Source: a gamma proteobacterium symbiont of Bathyaustriella thionipta
GTDB lineage: Bacteria; Pseudomonadota; Gammaproteobacteria; Chromatiales; Chromatiaceae
Reading direction: 5' to 3'
Assembly: GCA_025656895.1 (NCBI GenBank)
Contig: JAHXHF010000334.1
Coordinates: forward strand, 1-5,222
DNA length: 5,222 nucleotides
Part shown: positions 1 through 5,222 of the stretch, in pieces
Layout of the letters: every line of letters starts with the position of its first letter
How positions within the stretch are numbered: position 1 is the first letter of the stretch
Position numbers and translations under genes: made by a program
The notes under the pieces: generated by a model
The model's input: the letters and a program-made list of their open reading frames with translations, nothing else
What the model was told of the DNA's origin: nothing
Databases searched by the model: none

Positions 1-137
1 TAAGTTATTTCTATCGGTAGCATGAGCATGCTTATGAATGGTTTTTGCCAAACAAGATTCTTAAAAAAACAGTGAAACTTCAGTCTGTTAAGACAGGCTT
101 TCGTTAAAATTCTGTCGTGCACTTTATTACAGTTTTG
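1..137. other. AT-rich non-coding flank downstream of the aldolase-like gene
   Basis: I see no credible gene here. The stretch is richer in A and T than the genes that follow. It contains a perfect 8-base palindrome, AGCATGCT, at 25-32, and a run of seven A at about 62-69 that would be a T-run in a minus-strand transcript leaving the aldolase-like gene. A short imperfect stem (GTCT at 83-86 with AGAC at 91-94) lies between that gene's stop and the run. It is too weak and too far from the run to call a terminator with confidence. Confidence 0.5.
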
Positions 138-779
138 TTACGAGAATGTTAACGCGACCCCGGAGCGACGCATATCCAGTAATATTTCTCCGGCCCTGTA
201 GGTAGATTCCGCGTAACTGATGATGCCATCCAGGTGTCCTTTCATAGCAATAAGCTGTACGCCCCGCTGACAGCCTTCTGCTACTGCCTGCGCAACCGCT
301 ACTGCCATTTGTGGTGTGCCATACTCGATTGTTGCTGCAGTAGATGGCAGAGCCAACGCTTCTGCGCAACCCCACAGCAGCGGGTCATGCACATGCATGA
401 CGCAGCGAATCTGCGCATCAACCTGATACACCGCATCATGTGTCAGCGCTTCTGAAGAAGGTTCTATCTGCCCCTGTGCCTGCACCTGATTATGGCGACA
501 GTCAACCGCCGTAACACGGGCGTAATGTCGCGCCTGTAAAGTTTGCAAATGTCCGCTTTGTGTACCGCTGATGAGAAACTCACGACTGTTACCGATACGA
601 TGACTGATGTTGCCATAACCGGCACCCTCATAACGGTCTGCATGACAGCCGATCAGGTCATGCCTGAATAATATCTGCCGCCACTCATTCAAGCGCGCAA
701 AGAATGGCATCTGTTCGGCATGCAGGGCATACTCGGAAAATTGCAGTTGGTATTTGATGACGCCATCCTGCTGATTCAT
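138..779 (-). CDS. Class II aldolase/adducin family protein
   Basis: A 213-residue cytoplasmic protein spanning a full class II aldolase/adducin domain, the zinc-dependent fold of fuculose-phosphate aldolase and ribulose-phosphate 4-epimerase. Visible motifs are GYGNIS at residues 54-59, ISGTQSG at 70-76, the PSSEALTHD segment at 107-115 (its Glu aligns with the family's catalytic acid), the zinc-binding MHVHDP at 128-133 (His129 and His131), IEYGTP at 151-156, and GHLDGII at 181-187, where His182 supplies the third zinc ligand. The zinc triad is complete, so an active metal enzyme is likely, but the substrate cannot be named. The start at 779 is supported by a GGAG (CTCC at 790-793 on the plus strand) ten bases upstream. 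The gene is divergent from the oxidase operon and shares its control region, so a role in the same pathway is plausible but is inference only. Confidence 0.92.
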   Translation of the reverse strand: MNQQDGVIKYQLQFSEYALHAEQMPFFARLNEWRQILFRHDLIGCHADRYEGAGYGNISHRIGNSREFLISGTQSGHLQTLQARHYARVTAVDCRHNQVQAQGQIEPSSEALTHDAVYQVDAQIRCVMHVHDPLLWGCAEALALPSTAATIEYGTPQMAVAVAQAVAEGCQRGVQLIAMKGHLDGIISYAESTYRAGEILLDMRRSGVALTFS

Positions 780-909
780 GTTGTGCCTGCTCCGGTATTA
801 TTAACGGCAAGTAACGGCTCAGATCACCTTTATCTGTTGAAATTCAAAGGCTGGCTGAGCAATGAGAATTGCGAAAACAATAACACAAGCGATTGGAGGA
901 AATTCTATT
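780..909. promoter_or_regulatory. Divergent intergenic control region with small repeats
   Basis: This 130-base stretch separates the divergent aldolase-like gene and the oxidase operon, so it should hold both promoters. I could not find a convincing -35/-10 pair for either direction. It contains a direct repeat TAACGGC at 802-808 and 812-818, exactly one helical turn apart. It also contains an inverted repeat TTGAA-A-TTCAA at 837-847 and a second inverted repeat GCAAT-GAGA-ATTGC at 859-872. These are candidate operators or leader structures, not established sites. The plus-strand leader ends in a strong ribosome binding site before GTG 910. Confidence 0.4.
895..900 (+). promoter_or_regulatory. 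Strong ribosome binding site that decides the start of the cyclodeaminase-family gene
   Basis: GGAGGA at 895-900 matches the 16S rRNA anti-Shine-Dalgarno almost perfectly and lies nine bases before an in-frame GTG at 910. The upstream in-frame ATG at 862 has only a weak GAG-like match before it. The 16 residues that the ATG start would add do not look like any part of the family fold. I therefore place the start at GTG 910. Confidence 0.75.
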
Positions 910-1971
910 GTGAGCCATAAACACCGCATTAACTTTACCTATCTTTCACAGGAAGACCTGCTGGACTCCGGCTGTTTTGATATACGCATGGCCATGCAGG
1001 TGGCCAAAAAAGCCATGCTGGCTTTCGAGCAGGGCAAAGTACTGTTCCCGGAAAAAATTGTGCAGATTTTCGACCAGGCCAGCCAGGAACGGATTAACTG
1101 CCTGCCGGCTACTTTACTGGATGAACGCATCTGCGGGGTAAAATGGGTTTCTGTATTTCCCAATAACCCGCGTCTGCATGATGCACAAAACCTGTCGGCT
1201 ATTTTTGTATTATCGGAAATTGACAAGGGCTTTCCGCTGGCCGTTATGGAAGGTACGCTGGCCTCCAATATGCGGGTGGCCGCCATGGGCGGCATTGCGG
1301 CAGAATATCTGGCTCGCCAGCAATCGGAAGTAATCGGCTTCATCGGTGCCGGTGAACAGGCCAAAATGCACCTGATTGCCATGAAGGTTGTTCGCCCCGC
1401 TCTTAAACAATGCCGCGTTTCCTGCAAAGATGCCGCTGAAGAAGAACGTTTTGTGGCCGAATTATCGCCCCTGTTTCCCGATATAGAGTTCATCGCCTGC
1501 AAAACCAATGCGCGCAACGCCATGCAGGATGCCGACATTCTGGTAACAGCTACCTGCGCGCAGGCACCGCTGCTGCACGCAAGCTGGGTCAAACCCGGCG
1601 CATTCTACAGTCACATCGGCGGCTGGGAGGATAAATACGCGGTTGCCGAACAGTCTGACAAGATTGTTTGTGATGACTGGGAAACTGTCACCCATCGCAC
1701 CCAGACACTCAGCCGCATGTATTCGGAAGGCCTGATTTCCGGGCATGATATTCATGCTGATCTGCATGAACTGGTATCCGGCCACAAGCCGGGGCGTGAA
1801 TCAGAACAGGAACGCATCTATTTCAATGCGGTGGGGCTGGCCTATATTGATGTTGCCATCGGCCAGGCCATGTTTCAACGTGCAAAAGAAGCTCATGTCG
1901 GCACACAACTTGATCTACAACAGAGTATGATCTTTGAACATCCTGATATTATTAGCAAAGCAAGACTGTAA
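910..1971 (+). CDS. Ornithine cyclodeaminase/mu-crystallin family protein
   Basis: From GTG 910 this is a 353-residue protein of the ornithine cyclodeaminase/mu-crystallin family (369 residues if begun at ATG 862). These NAD(P)-dependent enzymes deaminate or reduce amino and imino acids. The family hallmarks are Lys78 in GVKWVS, the MEGTLASNMR segment at 113-122 that corresponds to the usual 'lTalRT' region, a Rossmann turn GAGEQ at 146-150, DADILVTAT at 207-215, and a C-terminal FNAVGLAYIDVAIG segment at 305-318. Where classical ornithine cyclodeaminases carry a G-D-x-P-G-K-x-E motif with the catalytic Asp, this protein has HIGGWEDKY at 235-243, so true cyclodeaminase activity is doubtful. 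It resembles the branch that databases name 'tyramine oxidase subunit B'; that name is recalled, not checked. It is the first gene of the operon, 21 bases ahead of the Fe-S subunit, and probably acts on a substrate or product of the oxidase. Confidence 0.92.
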   Translation: MSHKHRINFTYLSQEDLLDSGCFDIRMAMQVAKKAMLAFEQGKVLFPEKIVQIFDQASQERINCLPATLLDERICGVKWVSVFPNNPRLHDAQNLSAIFVLSEIDKGFPLAVMEGTLASNMRVAAMGGIAAEYLARQQSEVIGFIGAGEQAKMHLIAMKVVRPALKQCRVSCKDAAEEERFVAELSPLFPDIEFIACKTNARNAMQDADILVTATCAQAPLLHASWVKPGAFYSHIGGWEDKYAVAEQSDKIVCDDWETVTHRTQTLSRMYSEGLISGHDIHADLHELVSGHKPGRESEQERIYFNAVGLAYIDVAIGQAMFQRAKEAHVGTQLDLQQSMIFEHPDIISKARL

Positions 1972-1992
1972 TTTTATTTTTCTGCAAAAGCC

Positions 1993-2289
1993 ATGTTTAA
2001 ACTGATCTCCGAGCCGCAGGCTGACAGCCTTACCATCTACATTGATGGGCAGCCTTGTCAGGTGCCTGCCGGCATCAGTATCGCTGCTGCAGTTTTGCTG
2101 CATAACGCCCTGCCCAGCCGCACTACGCCCGTATCCGGCGCGCCCAGAGCCCCTTTTTGCATGATGGGCGTGTGTTTTGACTGCCTCATGGAAATTGACG
2201 GCCAGCCCAATCAACGTGCCTGTCAGATGATTGTGGCCGAGGGTATGCATATTAACAGGCAACTGGCAGCCGGCCGGAAACCCGCATGA
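1993..2289 (+). CDS. Small [2Fe-2S]-binding oxidoreductase subunit (HcnA/SoxA-like)
   Basis: A 98-residue ferredoxin-like protein. Four cysteines in the plant-type [2Fe-2S] arrangement are visible at 56, 61, 64 and 77 (PFCMMGVCFDC followed by RAC), so the cluster-binding set is complete. The N-terminal half, with YIDGQPCQVPAGISI at 16-30, matches the ubiquitin-like beta-grasp that opens this family. Length and motif spacing fit the free-standing small subunit of HcnABC-type and opine/hydroxyproline-type dehydrogenases, where it passes electrons between the flavin subunits. No clear Shine-Dalgarno precedes ATG 1993, although the start codon is the natural one. The stop overlaps the start of the large subunit in ATGA (2286-2289), indicating translational coupling and fixed stoichiometry. 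Confidence 0.92.
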   Translation: MFKLISEPQADSLTIYIDGQPCQVPAGISIAAAVLLHNALPSRTTPVSGAPRAPFCMMGVCFDCLMEIDGQPNQRACQMIVAEGMHINRQLAAGRKPA

Positions 2290-3673
2290 AGTCCGCGCAT
2301 GAACTGGTTGTCATCGGCGCCGGCATGGCGGCGGCTACCAGCGCGGCCGAACTGGGCATAGAAACCCTGCTACTGGATGAACAGCCCCGCCCTGGCGGAC
2401 AAATCTACCGTAACCGTGAGCATATAGCCGCACAAACAGCCGCCTGGCTGGGCAAGGATTACCAGCAGGGACAGACGCTCATCGATGCTTTTCTCAACAG
2501 TAAGGCCCGCCATCTGCCGGACAGTCGTGTCTGGTCTATAGACAGTCAGCGCAGGATAGGGTTTCTACACAACGAACAGGCGCAAATGATCCGCGCCAGG
2601 CACATCATCATAGCCGGCGGCGCGATGGAAAGGCCGCTGCCCTTCCCCGGCTGGACGCTGCCGGGTGTTATGAATGCCGGAGCTGCGCAAATTCTTATGA
2701 AAGGAGCCAACGCCATCCCTGCGGGTGGTGTCGTTATTGCCGGCAGCGGCCCCTTGTTATTGTTACTTGGCTGGCAGTATTTACAGGCTGGAGTAGCGGT
2801 CAAGGCCATCCTGGAACTGTCGCCTTTGAACAATATCCGCAAGGCCATGTGGCGCTTGCCGGCGGCCTTGAGTGCCGGCCATTATCTGGAAAGGGATTCA
2901 AATACCTGCTCGCCCTGCGGCGTGCCGGCATTCCCGTCATCGTCAATGTCAGCCAGTTAAAAGCCCTTGGCGATGAGCATCTGCAAACCGTGGAATACCA
3001 GGCCGGTCGCCGCAGGCATCAAATCGACAGCGATACACTGCTGGTGCATTTCGGACTGCAACCCAATCTGCATCTGAGTGAACTGGCCGGCTGTCGCCAT
3101 CTCTGGCATGACGGCCAGCAATGCTGGATTGCCGATACGGACACCTGGGGCAACAGCAATATTTCAGGTATCTCGGTAGTGGGTGACAGTGCCTCCATCG
3201 GCGGCGCGCGCGCCGCCAAACACCAGGGCCGGCTGGCAGGGCTGGAAGCCGCCTATGCGCTACGCGCTATCCGTCGTGAACAGCGGGATCAACGGGCGCG
3301 TAAAGATCGCCGCTGGCTGCAAACCGATTTGCGTATCCGGCCTTTTCTGCAAAAACTGCATCGTCTGCCTGCGGCATTGCTGGCAACCGCCGATGATGAC
3401 ACGCTGGTATGCCGCTGCGAGGAAATCAGCGCCGGACAAATACGTCAGGCGGTACGCGCGGGGCACCACAGCCCTAATGCGGTCAAGTTTTTAACCCGCT
3501 GCGGCATGGGCCCCTGCCAGGGCCGCCAGTGCGGATCGGCGGTCGCCCATATTGTTGCGCAGAGCCTGCAGCAGGATATCGCGCAGCAAGTACCTTTTCG
3601 CGCCCGACCTCCGGCTTCTCCCATCAGTCTGGCGCAACTGGCTGATCTGAAAATCGGCGATACGCAGACATGA
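2286..3673 (+). pseudogene. Large FAD/NAD(P)-dependent oxidoreductase subunit with BFD-like [2Fe-2S] domain, split by a frameshift
   Basis: Two overlapping frames together encode one protein. Frame one (2286-2960) carries the FAD-binding GAGMAA at residues 11-16, DEQPRPGGQIYR at 31-42, the IIIAGGAMERPLPFPGW segment at 107-123 and a second nucleotide-binding GSGP at 153-156. It is homologous up to Leu201-Glu202 and then degenerates. The second frame takes over at about 2891 with KGFKYLLALRRAGIPV and continues through VVGDSASIGGARAAK to a C-terminal BFD-like [2Fe-2S] domain (CRC and CQGRQC). Restoring one A in the run at 2890-2892 gives a continuous protein of about 462 residues, the normal size for HcnB or OoxA-type subunits, with probable cluster ligands Cys376, 378, 411 and 416. 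Nothing else is missing, so the lesion is either a very recent mutation or a sequencing error. The role is the alpha/B subunit of an amine or imino-acid dehydrogenase. It overlaps both neighbours by four bases. Confidence 0.9.
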
Positions 3674-4797
3674 ACAAGGCGGATGTCATTATTATCGGTG
3701 GCGGCCTGATGGGTTCATCCAGCGCCCTGCAACTGGCTCTGCGCGGACAACGCGTCATTGTTCTGGAAAAAGACCATCCGGGGCGACATGCATCCGGCGT
3801 TAATGCCGGCGGGCTGCGCAAGCTCAACCGTCATCCGGCTGAAATACCCCTGTCATTGGCTGCCTCTGCAATATGGGCTGACATCCACTCATTACTGGGA
3901 CAGCATTGTGATGTAAAACTTTGCGGCCAGTTACGCGTGGCGGAAAACAGCGCAGATATGCAAAAGCTGGAGCAAAGAGCCGCCTTGCTGGAGTCTATGG
4001 GCTATCAGCATGAGCAAATCATAAGCCGCCAACGTCTGTATGAACTGGCTCCGGCCTTGGCTCCGCACTGCACAGGCGCACTGTATTGTGCCGATGATGG
4101 CTATGCGCGACCTTATCACGCGCTCAGTGCTTTTCGCAGCAGGGCGGAAGCGCTGGGTGTCGAATATCACATTGGCGAACAGGCCAACGCGCTGCAAAAA
4201 AATGCCGCCGGCTGGCTTGTGCACAGCGCCCGCCAGACTTATCAGGCCGATGCTGTGATCAACTGCGGTGGAGCCTGGGCAGGACAGATTTGCGAGATGC
4301 TGGACGAGCCGGCACCTCTCCAGGTGGCGGCCCCCATGATGATGGTCAGCGAGCGTGTCGCGCCTTTTCTTGAGCCTGTTATTGGCGCGGCCAGCCGCAA
4401 GCTGTCTTTCAAACAGATGCAAAATGGCACACTGGTCATCGGTGGCGCGCATCTGGCCCATTACAACGCCTGTGACCAAAGCACCCGCATGGACTTCAGC
4501 AAGCTGGCCGAAAGCGCACGCACCGTATGCGCGCTGTTTCCGCAACTGCGTACTGTGAAAATCGTGCGCAGCTGGTGTGGGCTGGAAGCTTTTATGCCGG
4601 ACCAGTTACCGGTCATCAGTGCCAGCCACAACAGCCCCGGTATTTTTCACGCATTCGGTTTTTCCGCGCACGGCTTCCAGTTATCACCGGTAATTGGTCA
4701 AATCATGGCGCAACTGGTACTGGACGGCCACAGCCGCCTGCCCATTGAAGCCTTTTCCATACAACGTTTTTCACAAACCCGCCAGGCCACCGCCTGA
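3670..4797 (+). CDS. FAD-dependent oxidoreductase, DAO family (HcnC/OoxB-like catalytic subunit)
   Basis: A 375-residue flavoprotein of the D-amino acid oxidase/glycine oxidase superfamily, of full family length. The FAD-binding Rossmann fold opens at the N-terminus: VIIIGGGLMGSS at residues 6-17 with the ribose-binding Glu33 in VIVLEK. ASGVNAGGLRK at 42-52 is the family's flavin-contacting stretch. Near the C-terminus are SWCG at 301-304 with Asp311, and GFSAHGFQLSPVIG at 330-343, the conserved flavin-closing segment. In HcnABC and in opine and D-hydroxyproline oxidases, the equivalent subunit oxidises the C-N bond of an amino or imino acid and passes electrons to the Fe-S and large subunits rather than making peroxide. 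ATG 3670 overlaps the preceding stop as ATGA, so it is translationally coupled. No signal peptide is seen. The substrate is unknown. Confidence 0.93.
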   Translation: MNKADVIIIGGGLMGSSSALQLALRGQRVIVLEKDHPGRHASGVNAGGLRKLNRHPAEIPLSLAASAIWADIHSLLGQHCDVKLCGQLRVAENSADMQKLEQRAALLESMGYQHEQIISRQRLYELAPALAPHCTGALYCADDGYARPYHALSAFRSRAEALGVEYHIGEQANALQKNAAGWLVHSARQTYQADAVINCGGAWAGQICEMLDEPAPLQVAAPMMMVSERVAPFLEPVIGAASRKLSFKQMQNGTLVIGGAHLAHYNACDQSTRMDFSKLAESARTVCALFPQLRTVKIVRSWCGLEAFMPDQLPVISASHNSPGIFHAFGFSAHGFQLSPVIGQIMAQLVLDGHSRLPIEAFSIQRFSQTRQATA

Positions 4798-4838
4798 TGC
4801 GGATTTCATAAGCAATCAGCGCAACGAGAGATAAGCAA

Positions 4839-5138
4839 ATGACAAGTAAAAAGTACGTATATTCCTTCCAGGAAGGTGATGGCAAGAACAAAACACTGTT
4901 GGGTGGCAAAGGCGCCAACCTGTGTGAAATGACCCAGTTCGGTCTTAATGTACCACCCGGCTTCGTAATCTCTACCGAAGCCTGCCTTGACTATCTTGGC
5001 AAGGATGGCAAATCACTACCCGATGGCCTGATGGATGCCGCGCGTGAGCACATGCAACTCATAGAACGGCAAACCGGCAAAGGTTTTGGTGACAGCGATA
5101 ATCCTTTACTGGTGTCGGTGCGCTCAGGTTCAGCGTAA
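4839..5138 (+). pseudogene. ppdK: Pyruvate, phosphate dikinase, 5' fragment cut by an insertion sequence
   Basis: The 99 residues match the extreme N-terminus of pyruvate, phosphate dikinase, which interconverts pyruvate, ATP and phosphate with phosphoenolpyruvate, AMP and pyrophosphate in the cytoplasm. The hallmarks are YVYSFQEGDG at 6-15, LLGGKGANLCEMTQFGLNVP at 20-39 in the ATP-grasp domain, PPGFVIST, and the ATP-binding Arg in LLVSVRSGSA at the very end. The normal protein is roughly 880 residues. Here the reading ends at TAA 5136-5138, whose first bases belong to GTAAGCG, and the usual following residues (V/L-S-x-PGMMDT) are absent. Translation would give an inactive stub. It starts 41 bases after the oxidase operon, with a modest GAGAG before ATG 4839. 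No terminator is seen between them, so read-through is possible. The rest of the gene may lie beyond the inserted element. Confidence 0.88.
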
Positions 5139-5187
5139 GCGCCAATAAATCAGCACCTATTATTTCACCTGTACATCGGTAACACTT

Positions 5188-5210
5188 TCTCCTGAGTATT
5201 TCACAGGAGA
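5188..5210 (+). promoter_or_regulatory. Hairpin occluding the ribosome binding site of the element's first gene
   Basis: TCTCCTG at 5188-5194 is perfectly complementary to CAGGAGA at 5204-5210, giving a 7-base-pair stem with a 9-base loop (AGTATTTCA). The right arm contains AGGAG, the Shine-Dalgarno of the ATG at 5216. A transcript entering from outside the element would fold this stem and block translation, a strategy known from IS10 and IS50. The pairing is seen directly; the function is inferred. Confidence 0.55.
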
Positions 5211-5215
5211 TGATC

Positions 5216-5222
5216 ATGGATA
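5216..5222 (+). CDS. First codons of a probable insertion-sequence gene (partial, runs off the window)
   Basis: ATG at 5216 lies six bases after AGGAG (5205-5209), an ideal ribosome binding arrangement. An in-frame ATG at 5210 is an alternative start but lacks good spacing. Only Met-Asp and one further base are visible, so the product cannot be recognised. The position just inside the left end of an IS66-like element suggests its first accessory gene (tnpA-like). This is inferred from context only. Confidence 0.4.

Larger units (their letters stand above)
5135..5222. mobile_element. Probable left end of an IS66-family insertion sequence (partial)
   Basis: Homology to pyruvate, phosphate dikinase stops exactly where GTAAGCGCC begins at 5135. 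IS66-family terminal inverted repeats start with GTAAGCG and these elements duplicate eight target bases, so the target here would be GGTTCAGC (5127-5134). About 80 bases in, a good ribosome binding site precedes an ATG at 5216, as expected for the first gene of such an element. Only the first 88 bases are inside the window, so the transposase and the right end cannot be seen. The family assignment rests on the terminal sequence as I recall it and on the abrupt loss of homology. Confidence 0.62.

Noticed and set aside
61..100. Rho-independent terminator for the aldolase-like gene
   Set aside because: The T-run on the minus strand (about 62-68) is not immediately preceded by a stable GC-rich stem. 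The nearby stems are only four base pairs.
796..804. TAATAAT (minus strand) as a -10 box for the aldolase-like gene
   Set aside because: Transcription from it would start at or inside the ribosome binding site at 790-793, and no -35 match lies at proper spacing.
939..1592. Long minus-strand open frame of 217 codons opposite the cyclodeaminase-family gene
   Set aside because: It is rich in Ser, Arg and Ala with no recognisable motif and lies fully antisense to a clearly homologous gene. It is an artefact of GC-biased third positions.
2889..2896. Programmed -1 ribosomal frameshifting at AAAGGGA in the large subunit gene
   Set aside because: The heptamer is phased as AA-AGG-GA in the incoming frame, not as the required A-AAG-GGA. 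The family is not known to use frameshifting, and a one-base loss explains the data more simply.
3931..4545. Minus-strand open frame of 204 codons opposite the DAO-type gene
   Set aside because: No motif or ribosome binding site stands out, and the opposite strand encodes a conserved flavoprotein throughout this interval.
5158..5163. TATTAT as a -10 box inside the mobile element
   Set aside because: The hexamer matches well, but no credible -35 element lies 16-18 bases upstream.

Overview
The window reads as a bacterial chromosome segment of moderate GC content. The protein types and dense operon packing suggest a proteobacterium, perhaps a beta- or gammaproteobacterium; the sequence alone does not fix the genus. 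It is an accessory catabolic locus, and two of its genes carry visible lesions.

Layout. Positions 1-137 are AT-rich with no gene. A class II aldolase/adducin-family gene lies on the minus strand (138-779). A divergent control region (780-909) follows, carrying small direct and inverted repeats. From it runs a tight plus-strand operon: an ornithine cyclodeaminase/mu-crystallin-family gene (start revised to GTG 910, end 1971), a small [2Fe-2S] subunit (1993-2289), a large FAD/NAD(P)-type subunit with a C-terminal BFD-like [2Fe-2S] domain (2286-3673, split by a -1 frameshift near 2890), and a DAO-type FAD subunit (3670-4797). The last three genes are joined by 4-base ATGA overlaps. The 5' end of a pyruvate, phosphate dikinase gene begins 41 bases later (4839). 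It is cut at codon 99 by what looks like the left end of an IS66-family insertion sequence (terminal GTAAGCGCC from 5135), which runs off the window.

How the genes fit together. The small Fe-S, large FAD/Fe-S and DAO-type FAD subunits form the set seen in HcnABC hydrogen cyanide synthase, in the octopine/nopaline oxidases of Agrobacterium Ti plasmids, and in three-subunit D-hydroxyproline dehydrogenases. With a cyclodeaminase-family partner, the layout most resembles opine or imino-acid catabolism: a membrane-associated dehydrogenase oxidises a secondary amine or D-amino/imino acid, and the cyclodeaminase-like protein handles a product. The substrate cannot be read from the sequence. The divergent aldolase-like protein may process a downstream carbon skeleton. 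No regulator or transporter is visible in the window.

The most notable points are the predicted IS66 insertion with a testable 8-base target duplication, a hairpin in the element that buries the ribosome binding site of its first gene, the single-base lesion in the large subunit, and a cyclodeaminase-family protein that appears to lack the classical catalytic Asp motif.
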